Of a stretch of DNA of 29,196 bases, positions 22,005 through 28,001 are shown one piece after another; the stretch's first letter is position 1; each line of letters opens with the position of its first letter. The stretch is taken from NCBI GenBank assembly GCA_023424095.1, contig JAFAEG010000050.1:1-29196 (forward strand), in the 5' to 3' direction. Position numbers and translations under genes: made by a program. The DNA comes from Pseudomonadota bacterium (GTDB taxonomy: Bacteria; Pseudomonadota; Alphaproteobacteria; Sphingomonadales; Sphingomonadaceae). The notes under the pieces were generated by a model, which was given only the letters and a program-made list of their open reading frames with translations, ran no database searches and was not told where the DNA came from.

Positions 22005-23289
22005 CCCCGCGCGGCTGGGCGACGTGGAGGCGCAGGTGGATCGGGAACTCCCGGCCGCCCCGCTTTGGCGCCCCCATGCCGGGCAGATCGCGCCCGAAGG
22101 CGATTGGCGGACGTGGCTGATCCTGGGCGGCCGCGGCTTCGGCAAGACTCGGGCCGGGGCGGAATGGGTGAGCCAGCTGGCGCGGGTGCGGCCGGGGCTG
22201 CGGGTGGCGCTGGTCGGGGCATCGATCGACGAGGTGGCGGCGGTGATGGTGCGCGGCCGCAGCGGGCTGATGGCGGTGGCTCGGCCGGAGGAGGACGTGA
22301 CCTTCTATCCGTCGCGGCGGCTGGTCGAGTTCGGGCGCGGGGCGCAGGCCTATCTCTATTCGGGCGAGAAGCCGGACAAGTTGCGCGGGCCCGAACATCA
22401 TGTCGCCTGGGTGGACGAACTGGCGAAATTCGCCTGGCCTCAGGAGACGTGGGACAATCTGTTGCTGGGGCTCCGGCTCGGAGATTTGCCGCAGGTGCTG
22501 GTGACGACGACGCCGCGGCCGATCGGGCTGGTGAAGAGGCTGGCGGCGGACCCGATGGTGCGGGTGACCGGCGGGGCGACGGCGGACAATCCGCATTTGC
22601 CGGCGGCGTTCGTGGACGAGGTGACGGCGCGCTACGGCGGGACGCGGCTCGGGCGGCAGGAATTGCTCGGGCAGATCGTCGAGGATGTCGAGGGGGCGTT
22701 GTGGACTCGGGCGCTGGTGGAACGGTGCCGGGTCCTTCGAGACGCGCCTTCGACGGGCTCAGTCGCTCCTCAGGATGAGCGGATCCAGCGCATCGTCATC
22801 GGGGTGGATCCGCCGGCCTCGGCGGGCGGGGATGCGTGCGGGATCGTCGTGTGCGGCGTGGGCGCGGATGGCGTGGCTTATGTGCTGGCGGATCATTCGG
22901 TGACGGGCTTGTCGCCGGAGGGCTGGGCGCGCTGCGTGGCGGCGGCGGCCGAGTCGCACCAGGCGGACCGGGTGGTCGCGGAGGCGAACCAGGGCGGCGA
23001 GATGGTGGCGAGCGTGCTCAAGGCGGCGGATTGCGCGCTGCCGGTGCGGCTGGTCCATGCCCGGCGCGGCAAGGCGGCGCGGGCGGAGCCGGTCGCGGCC
23101 CTGTTCGAGAGCGGCCGGGCGAAGTTTGCGGGGGCGTTTCCGGAGCTTGAGGATGAGCTTTGCGGGCTGCAGATCGGCGGTGGCTATGCGGGGCCGGGAC
23201 GATCGCCGGACCGGGCGGACGCGATGGTCTGGGCGCTGACGGAATTGATGCTGCGGGGCAGGGGCGAGCCAAGGGTGCGGGGGTTGTGA
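21952..23289 (+). CDS. Large terminase subunit (GTA gp2)
   Basis: A 445-residue DNA-packaging motor. The ATPase part has Walker A LGGRGFGKT (about residues 58-66), Walker B VAWVDE (151-156) and the coupling motif TTTPRP. The nuclease part has the first acid in VIGVDPP (about 285), EANQGGEMV and a final DRADAMVWAL. It resembles Rhodobacter-type GTA g2 and DNA-packaging protein families. The ATG at 21952 follows GGGAGG (21938-21943) by eight bases; 21925 is an upstream alternative. About 17 residues (262-279) between the ATPase and nuclease parts come from an in-frame palindromic repeat. The next gene on its strand, the portal, is 1.45 kb away. Confidence 0.93.
   Translation: MDAMKLILALRTELEASDPARLGDVEAQVDRELPAAPLWRPHAGQIAPEGDWRTWLILGGRGFGKTRAGAEWVSQLARVRPGLRVALVGASIDEVAAVMVRGRSGLMAVARPEEDVTFYPSRRLVEFGRGAQAYLYSGEKPDKLRGPEHHVAWVDELAKFAWPQETWDNLLLGLRLGDLPQVLVTTTPRPIGLVKRLAADPMVRVTGGATADNPHLPAAFVDEVTARYGGTRLGRQELLGQIVEDVEGALWTRALVERCRVLRDAPSTGSVAPQDERIQRIVIGVDPPASAGGDACGIVVCGVGADGVAYVLADHSVTGLSPEGWARCVAAAAESHQADRVVAEANQGGEMVASVLKAADCALPVRLVHARRGKAARAEPVAALFESGRAKFAGAFPELEDELCGLQIGGGYAGPGRSPDRADAMVWALTELMLRGRGEPRVRGL
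22731..22782. repeat. Palindromic repeat, type B, inside the large terminase gene
   Basis: GGTCCTTCGAGACG, a GC-rich middle, and CTCCTCAGGATGAGCGG: the ends of a repeat that is normally intergenic in many alphaproteobacteria. Here it is translated as RDAPSTGSVAPQDER without breaking the frame. Confidence 0.8.
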
Positions 23290-23295
23290 GGCGGG

Positions 23296-23712
23296 CTAGA
23301 TAAGGCGGAGGACGGCCGCCGATCCCAAAATCCAAAGGACCAGCGCCAGGCCCAGGAAGGTGATGCTGCCGCGGTACGAGCCGGGTTTGGCGATGCGCGC
23401 CGCGGCGAAGTCGTGGGTTGCTGGCTGGGTCGTGCTTCGCCAGCCACCCGCGAACCCAACTGCGTTCACGGCGAGCAATGTCGCCCCCATCAGGAGGTTG
23501 CGTTCGACTTGCCCGTCCTTGGCTGAATAGAGCAGCGCAATCAAAATGGCCCAGAATGCGGCGAGGCTGATCGCGCCGACCCAAAAATGCATGCGGCTCG
23601 TGCGGCTTGAGACAGGCGGTCCAAACCAGCCGCGGAGAACCTTCACCGCGGATATCGCAAGAATGACAGCGGCAAGCACAATCATCGCCGCTTCGGCGAT
23701 GGCCGGGTTCAC
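23296..23712 (-). CDS. Antisense membrane protein 1 inside GTA cluster
   Basis: A 138-residue protein with four predicted helices (MIVLAAVILAISAVKVL, FWVGAISLAAFWAILIALLY, LLMGATLLAVNAVGFAGG, FLGLALVLWILGSAAVL). No family is recognised. It lies on the strand opposite to the head genes, six bases after the large terminase stop, and starts 10 bases beyond the stop of the next antisense gene. Codon use is like the rest of the window. Confidence 0.72.
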   Translation of the reverse strand: MNPAIAEAAMIVLAAVILAISAVKVLRGWFGPPVSSRTSRMHFWVGAISLAAFWAILIALLYSAKDGQVERNLLMGATLLAVNAVGFAGGWRSTTQPATHDFAAARIAKPGSYRGSITFLGLALVLWILGSAAVLRLI

Positions 23713-23722
23713 GCTTGTCGTC

Positions 23723-24160
23723 TCAGCTCAGGATGAGCCCGCGCCAGGGGGGATCGCGGACGATGTCGGCGAGCACCCAGGCGAGGATGGCGAGCATGCC
23801 GAGCCAGAAGGCGAACAGGAGGAGCTGCAGCAGGACGCGGCCGATCGTGTTGCCGCTGCCGAGCACGCGGCCTTCCTGCACCGCCGCGACGCCGTGGCCG
23901 AGGCTGAAGAGGAAGACGGGCGCGACGATGATCGCGGTGGCGCGCGGGTCGCCATAGCTGATCAGCAGGCCGGCGAGCGCCCACAAAGCGGGCACGATGA
24001 GCAGTTCGAGCCAGTAGCTGGCCGGCTTTTCGCGGCGCATCGCCTCGCGGCCCGACAAGGGGGCGAGGCCGGAAATGAGCGCGAACAAGGTGAGACCGGC
24101 GGTGCCGGCATAGACGAAGGTGCTGAACCAGAATTCGTAGGTCCAATATTCGGGGTTCAT
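23723..24160 (-). CDS. Antisense membrane protein 2 inside GTA cluster
   Basis: A 145-residue protein starting MNPEYWTYEFWFSTFVYAGT, with four hydrophobic helices and short charged loops (REAMRREKPASY, VQEGRVLGSG). No family recognised. It precedes antisense protein 1 by 10 bases, so the two look like one short operon (both begin MNP). Its upstream region 24161-24291 holds no clear promoter, only GC-rich spacer. Confidence 0.72.
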   Translation of the reverse strand: MNPEYWTYEFWFSTFVYAGTAGLTLFALISGLAPLSGREAMRREKPASYWLELLIVPALWALAGLLISYGDPRATAIIVAPVFLFSLGHGVAAVQEGRVLGSGNTIGRVLLQLLLFAFWLGMLAILAWVLADIVRDPPWRGLILS

Positions 24161-24291
24161 CGCGGCGCTCCCTTCCCGCCGGGTCTAACCGGGCCCGAAG
24201 AGGCGAGGCAAGCGCCACGTGCGGGAATGAGGATGAAGGGAGCGAGAGGGATAGGGTGGTTCTGTCGCAGGGGTGCTTCGGGCCGGGCTGG

Positions 24292-24726
24292 CTAGAGCGG
24301 GACGGCGTATCGCCCGTCCACGGCTCTCAGGATGATCAAGATCAGGCAGAGGCAGCCCAAAATGACGTGCAACACCGCGAAGCCGGTTTGCGGACGGGGC
24401 GGTTCGCTGATGGTGGCGAATTCATATTTGGACAGGCTGGACTTCCGCCCCCACTCTCGCCGCGGCCGAAGCGCCAGGACGACGTTTCCCGCGCAGATGA
24501 GGAGCCAGACCGAGTCCCGCGCGATCGGATGTTCGCGGTGGAAGAGGAAGGCCTGGAACAGGATCGGGATCAGATAGAGCGCGCAATAGGCCGCGAAGCG
24601 GAGCGGCTGCGCCCGGACCCTTACGACCGGGCCGATCGGGAGCGCGACGCCTTTCACGAGGAACATTGCCAGCAGGATCGGCGCGGCCACGAAGAGTGAC
24701 ACGCTCATTGTAGCTTCGAACGACAT
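24292..24726 (-). CDS. Antisense membrane protein 3 inside GTA cluster
   Basis: A 144-residue protein, MSFEATMSVSLFVAAPILLA, with about four helices (LRFAAYCALYLIPILFQAFL, DSVWLLICAGNVVLAL, GFAVLHVILGCLCLILIIL). The start could be residue 1 or the Met at 7; neither has a Shine-Dalgarno sequence. It is divergent from the portal gene with only 14 bases between start codons, so its promoter, if separate, must lie inside the portal coding sequence (a TATCCT hexamer is seen at the right distance). Function unknown. Confidence 0.68.
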   Translation of the reverse strand: MSFEATMSVSLFVAAPILLAMFLVKGVALPIGPVVRVRAQPLRFAAYCALYLIPILFQAFLFHREHPIARDSVWLLICAGNVVLALRPRREWGRKSSLSKYEFATISEPPRPQTGFAVLHVILGCLCLILIILRAVDGRYAVPL

Positions 24727-24740
24727 GGGAGCAGGATAGC

Positions 24741-25922
24741 ATGAGATGGTTTGGCCGGAAGGCCGCTTCGGAGGCTCCGGGGCGGCCTTTTCTATTGGGT
24801 GCTGCCTGGGGTTCGGGCGGGGAGCTTTGGCCTCGGTCCTACGAGGGGCAGGTGCGGGAAGCGTATCTCGGCAATGCGGTGGCGCAGAGGTGCGTAAGGC
24901 TGGTGAGCGAGGCGGTTGGGTCGGTGGTGGTGGATGCCGCCATGGCCCCTCCACCATCGGCTGGCGCCGATGGTCCCCCTCCCCATGCGCTGCGCGCACA
25001 GGGAGGATTGGTGACGGCGGCTCTGCTCGAGGCGGCGGCGACGCATTTGCTGCTGCATGGCAATGCGTTTCTGCAGGTGGGGCTGGATGCGCGGGGCGAG
25101 CCGGGAAGGCTGTTCGCGCTTCGGCCGGAGCGGGTGAAGGTGGTGGCGGATGCGGGCGGGTGGCCGGTCGCTTATCGCTACCGGGCCGGAGCGGCGGAGC
25201 GGGTCTATGCGGCCGACGCGGTGGTGCATGTGCGCAGCCCGCATCCGCTCGACGATCATTATGGGCTGGGCTGCCTGGGCGCGGCGGCCGCGGCGGTGGC
25301 GGTGCACAATGCGGCGGCGCGGTGGAACAAGGCCTTGCTGGACAATGCGGCGCGGCCGAGCGGGGCGCTGGTTTACGATCCGGGCGACGGATCGGTGCTG
25401 GCCCCGGCGCAATATGAAAGGCTGAAGGCGGAGATGGCGGCGGAATTTGCCGGATCGGGCAATGCCGGGCGGCCGATGCTGCTGGAGGGCGGGCTGAAAT
25501 GGCAGGCGCTGAGCCTGTCGCCGGCGGACATGGACTTCGTCGAGATCAAGGCGGCGGCGGCGCGGGAGATCGCTTTGGCGTTCGGGGTGCCGCCGATGCT
25601 GGTCGGGCTGCCGGGCGACAATGCTTATGCCAATTATCGCGAGGCGGTGCGGAGCCTGTGGCGGCTGACCGTGCTGCCGATGGCGGGGAAGATCTTGGAC
25701 GCGATTGGCGAGCGGCTGGGGTGCAGGCTGGCGGTGGATATCGACCAGGTGAGCGCGCTGCACGCGGACCGGGCGGAATTGTGGGCGCAGGTGAGCGCGG
25801 CGGATTTCCTGACGACCGAAGAGAAGCGGGAGATGTTGGGGTTTGTGAGGGACAGGCCCTCACCCTCCCACTCGGCTGCGCCGAGCGGGCCCCTCCCTCT
25901 CCCTGAAGGGAGAGGGGTGTGA
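24741..25922 (+). CDS. Phage/GTA portal protein (gp3)
   Basis: A 393-residue HK97-type portal, the ring through which DNA enters the head. Marks are AYLGNAVAQRCVRLVSEAVG, ALLEAAATHLLLHGNAFLQV, VYAADAVVHVRSPHPLDDHY, and EIALAFGVPPMLVGLPGDNA followed by YANYREAVRSLW. AGGA lies four bases before the ATG. Two palindromic repeats are translated in it: residues about 68-90 replace a stretch that is normally plain sequence, and the last 22 or so residues (PSPSHSAAPSGPLPLPEGRG) are entirely repeat-derived. Its stop overlaps the start of gp3.5 (TGATG). Confidence 0.93.
   Translation: MRWFGRKAASEAPGRPFLLGAAWGSGGELWPRSYEGQVREAYLGNAVAQRCVRLVSEAVGSVVVDAAMAPPPSAGADGPPPHALRAQGGLVTAALLEAAATHLLLHGNAFLQVGLDARGEPGRLFALRPERVKVVADAGGWPVAYRYRAGAAERVYAADAVVHVRSPHPLDDHYGLGCLGAAAAAVAVHNAAARWNKALLDNAARPSGALVYDPGDGSVLAPAQYERLKAEMAAEFAGSGNAGRPMLLEGGLKWQALSLSPADMDFVEIKAAAAREIALAFGVPPMLVGLPGDNAYANYREAVRSLWRLTVLPMAGKILDAIGERLGCRLAVDIDQVSALHADRAELWAQVSAADFLTTEEKREMLGFVRDRPSPSHSAAPSGPLPLPEGRGV
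24759..24791 (+). other. Terminator-shaped hairpin in portal codons
   Basis: AAGGCCGC (24759-24766) and GCGGCCTT (24782-24789) are perfect arms followed by TTTTC, within the first codons of the portal gene. It would form only when ribosomes are absent. It resembles the hairpins before the small terminase and capsid genes. Confidence 0.45.
24945..25010. repeat. Type A palindromic repeat inside the portal gene
   Basis: GGCCCCTCCACC start, perfect hairpin ACCATCGGC/GCCGATGGT, then TCCCCCTCCCC, a GCGC-rich stretch and AGGGAGGA. Same family as 405-458, here in frame. Confidence 0.85.
25857..25917. repeat. Palindromic repeat forming the portal 3' end
   Basis: A CTCGGC/GCCGAG hairpin and a CCCTCTCCC/GGGAGAGGG hairpin. 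The last arm also serves as the Shine-Dalgarno sequence of gp3.5. Confidence 0.82.
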
Positions 25923-26233
25923 TGACCGACAAGGCGATGGTGGCGCAGTTGATGCGGCAGGCGGAAGGCGAGGGGGCGGCTTTGGTGACGCTCCGGGCGC
26001 TGGTCGAGGAGGCGAGCGAATTGGGGGCGGACCGGGCGCTGACGACGCTTGGCCTCAGCGATCCCAGGGCGCGGCGCGACATGGATGAATTGCGCGAGCT
26101 GCTGCAGGCCTGGCGCGACGCGAAAAAGAGCGCGTGGGCGGCGGTGGTGACCTGGGCGGTGCGGATATTGCTGGCCCTGCTGGTGCTCGGCATGGCGGTG
26201 AAGATGGGGCTGTTCACGTCGGTGACGGGGTGA
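25922..26233 (+). CDS. GTA gp3.5-like protein (DUF6127 type)
   Basis: A 103-residue protein between portal and protease. The N-terminal two thirds are helical (AEGEGAALVTLRALVEEASE, LGADRALTTLGLSDPRAR, MDELRELLQAWRDAK), and one C-terminal membrane helix (WAVRILLALLVLGMAVKMGL) follows. This matches the DUF6127-type gene found at the g3.5 position of sphingomonad GTA clusters; its role in particle assembly is not settled. The ATG at 25922 overlaps the portal stop, and its ribosome site GGGAGAGG is supplied by the repeat. Confidence 0.85.
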   Translation: MTDKAMVAQLMRQAEGEGAALVTLRALVEEASELGADRALTTLGLSDPRARRDMDELRELLQAWRDAKKSAWAAVVTWAVRILLALLVLGMAVKMGLFTSVTG

Positions 26234-26241
26234 GCAGGGTG

Positions 26242-26266
26242 CCGATGAAAGTGGTACTTTCATCGG
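26242..26266. repeat. Perfect 11-bp inverted repeat over the protease start
   Basis: CCGATGAAAGT-ggt-ACTTTCATCGG. The ATG of the likely protease start (26245) lies in the left arm. Confidence 0.8.
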
Positions 26267-26724
26267 GTTGCCCCTCCACCCCTCGCTTCGCGAGCGGTCC
26301 CCCTCCCCATCCGGCAAAGCCGGCCAGGGAGGATAAGGAGGTGAGGTTCGCCGGTTACGCGGCGGTGTTCGATCGGGTGGATCAGGGCGGCGACGTGATT
26401 GCGGCCGGGGCGTTCGGGCGATTGCCGGCGGCAGTGCCCTTGTTGTGGGAGCATCGCGCGGGGGCGCCGATCGGTATGGTCGAGCGGGTGGCGCAGGACC
26501 GGCGCGGGCTGCGGGTGATCGGGCGGGTCAGCGACGCGCGGGCGGCGAGGCTGCTGCGCGACGGGGCGCTCGACGGGCTGAGCTTCGGCTATCGGGTGAC
26601 GGGCGCGGAGGGTTCAGGGCCGCGGCGGCTCACCGGGCTGGAGCTGGTGGAGGTGAGCCTGGTGGCGTTTCCGATGCAGAAGCTGGCGCGGGTGCATGCG
26701 ATTGCGCCGCCGGCCGCTGGGTGA
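26245..26724 (+). CDS. HK97-type prohead protease (GTA gp4)
   Basis: A 159-residue capsid maturation protease. The core begins VRFAGYAAVFDRVDQGGDVI, continues AVPLLWEHRAGAPIG (with the catalytic His in WEHR), and has LDGLSFGYRVTGAE (Ser in GLSFGY) and TGLELVEVSLVAFPM. These are the U35 family blocks. The start is uncertain: GTG 26230 overlapping the gp3.5 stop, or ATG 26245 with a weak AGGG. Either way the first 30 or so residues, including CPSTPRFASGPPPHPAKPAR, come from an inserted repeat rather than from the ancestral gene. The 3' end overlaps an antisense gene by 95 bases. Confidence 0.88.
   Translation: MKVVLSSGCPSTPRFASGPPPHPAKPAREDKEVRFAGYAAVFDRVDQGGDVIAAGAFGRLPAAVPLLWEHRAGAPIGMVERVAQDRRGLRVIGRVSDARAARLLRDGALDGLSFGYRVTGAEGSGPRRLTGLELVEVSLVAFPMQKLARVHAIAPPAAG
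26270..26335. repeat. Type A palindromic repeat at the protease 5' end
   Basis: GCCCCTCCACC, hairpin CTCGC/GCGAG, GGTCCCCCTCCCC, hairpin CCGGC/GCCGG, then AGGGAGGA. In frame with the protease core. Confidence 0.85.
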
Positions 26725-27307
26725 GATCGGGCAGGGTGTAATTGCCGTAATAATAGAAAAGCAGGCCGATCAGCGCGGCCATGGGCAGCAGGTTCGCCCA
26801 GAAATTGCGGGTGAAAATCGGCGCGAGATGGAGCGCGACAAGCAGGATGTTGAGGATCGCCCATTCGGTCATGCCCACGCCCCAGCCGGTGACGAAAGCG
26901 GCGTTGAGGAACATCGGCAGCTCGACCAGCAGGGCGTAGCCCGCGAGCTGACCGGCGAGGAGGCCGAGGATCCATTTTTTCCGGTCGTGGAAATAATCGT
27001 CGAGCGAGTCCCATTCGGTGGCGCTGCGCGGCACGGCCATCACCGCGGCGACGAAATAGGCGACCGCGACGAGCGCGGGGACGAGCAGGCCGAACAGATT
27101 GAGCGGCGCGCCGCGCAGCTTCATCCAGGCGTCGAGGAAGGTGACGATGATCTCGAGGAAGATCAGCGCGCCAACGGTCGGCGTGAGCCAGCCCCAGACC
27201 GGCCGCTGCGGGGCGCGGAGCAGATTGGCATAGCCCAGCATCAGCTCCGCCAGCGCGAAGCCGAGCAGCAGGCTGTAGATGGTGAAGAAGAATTCGAAGG
27301 CGTCCAT
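26630..27307 (-). CDS. Antisense membrane protein 4 inside GTA cluster
   Basis: A 225-residue protein, MDAFEFFFTIYSLLLGFALA, with about six helices (WLTPTVGALIFLEIIVTFL, LLVPALVAVAYFVAAVM, LLAGQLAGYALLVELPMFL and others) and a Trp-rich loop. No family recognised. The last 30 or so residues (a Pro/Ala-rich tail ending PPPAPAR) are read from the antisense strand of the protease gene, so the original stop was probably lost when the two regions were joined. No head gene is encoded on this strand. Confidence 0.75.
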   Translation of the reverse strand: MDAFEFFFTIYSLLLGFALAELMLGYANLLRAPQRPVWGWLTPTVGALIFLEIIVTFLDAWMKLRGAPLNLFGLLVPALVAVAYFVAAVMAVPRSATEWDSLDDYFHDRKKWILGLLAGQLAGYALLVELPMFLNAAFVTGWGVGMTEWAILNILLVALHLAPIFTRNFWANLLPMAALIGLLFYYYGNYTLPDLTQRPAAQSHAPAPASASETPPGSPPPAPAR

Positions 27308-27337
27308 GCGGGCGTTAGATTGGAAGCCTCGACCGGG

Positions 27338-27349
27338 ATCAAGTCCGGG
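27338..27349 (+). repeat. Direct repeat ATCAAGTCCGGG, left copy
   Basis: Identical to 27928-27939 and in the same direction. The copies bracket antisense gene 5, whose stop codon lies in this one. Confidence 0.65.
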
Positions 27350-27833
27350 TGGTGGGATCGGCGTAACGTAGCTCGCCGCATCTGGCGTCGGCGAGGCTGA
27401 AGGTGAGGCCGGCCAGCGCGCCGCCGAGCAAATAGATGGGCAGGATCGCCGGATCGAAGCGTTCGCCGCTGAGGCCGATGCCAATGCCGCGCGACCAGTC
27501 GGCGGGCAGGAAGGCGAGGAGCAGGAACATGGCGAGCGCGCCGAGGGCCGCGTCGGCGGCGGTGCGCAGGGCACGGGGCATGGGCGCGAGGCGGGTGCCG
27601 AGGAAGAATGCGGCGGCGAGGGCGGCGAAGGTGAGCTTGGCGAACGGCCCGATCTCGTCGGTCATGTGCCAGGTCGCGGCGAGGATGCCGTTCGGGGTGC
27701 CGGGAGGCGCGAGGCCGAAGGCGGCGATCAGGGCGCTGGGCACGTAGATGGCGACGACCCAGCCGAAGATCATGCCGAGAAACAGGCAGCGCGGGCGGAA
27801 GCGGCGGTGCGGGCGATAGGGTTCGAACTCCAT
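27339..27833 (-). CDS. Antisense membrane protein 5 inside GTA cluster
   Basis: A 164-residue protein, MEFEPYRPHRRFRPRCLFLG, with four helices (FGWVVAIYVPSALIAAFGL, LTFAALAAAFFLGTRL, AALGALAMFLLLAFLPADW, AILPIYLLGGALAGLTFSL). The start at 27833 follows the basic N-terminus; upstream in-frame sequence on this strand is antisense to the capsid gene and was rejected. No family recognised. The C-terminal residues run into a dispersed repeat that supplies the stop. Confidence 0.73.
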   Translation of the reverse strand: MEFEPYRPHRRFRPRCLFLGMIFGWVVAIYVPSALIAAFGLAPPGTPNGILAATWHMTDEIGPFAKLTFAALAAAFFLGTRLAPMPRALRTAADAALGALAMFLLLAFLPADWSRGIGIGLSGERFDPAILPIYLLGGALAGLTFSLADARCGELRYADPTTRT

Positions 27834-27861
27834 AGGGCGGCTTAGGAAGAAGGCAGGTTCC

Positions 27862-27929
27862 ATTGCAACGGTGCAAACGTGCCCCGCACGTTTGCAGCCA
27901 TGTCCGCGGGACATGGCGACCGTCGCAAT
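27862..27929. repeat. Three-way-junction palindromic element
   Basis: Outer arms ATTGCAACGGT (27862-27872) and ACCGTCGCAAT (27919-27929) pair with one mismatch. Inside are two perfect hairpins: GCAAACGTGC/GCACGTTTGC with a CCC loop (27873-27895), and GCCATGTCC/GGACATGGC with a GCG loop (27897-27917). There are almost no unpaired bases at the junction. Confidence 0.85.
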
Positions 27930-27939
27930 CAAGTCCGGG
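27928..27939 (+). repeat. Direct repeat ATCAAGTCCGGG, right copy
   Basis: Second copy of the 12-bp direct repeat (see 27338-27349), touching the three-way-junction element. Confidence 0.65.
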
Positions 27940-27952
27940 ATGACGGGTGTGC

Positions 27953-27980
27953 AAGGGCGGCTTCGGGCCGCCTTTTTCTT
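27953..27980 (+). terminator. Intrinsic terminator before the capsid gene
   Basis: AAGGGCGGC (27953-27961) pairs with GCCGCCTTT (27967-27975) with one G-T pair and a UUCG-type loop, followed by TTTTTCTT. It ends about 20 bases before the capsid start, in the sense direction. Confidence 0.8.
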
Positions 27981-28001
27981 TGGGTGAAGAGGAGAGGGTG
28001 A

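Noticed and set aside
27818..27833. GGGTTCGAACTCC, resembling a tRNA T-arm
   Set aside because: It is the start of the antisense membrane protein 5 gene and no tRNA fold surrounds it.
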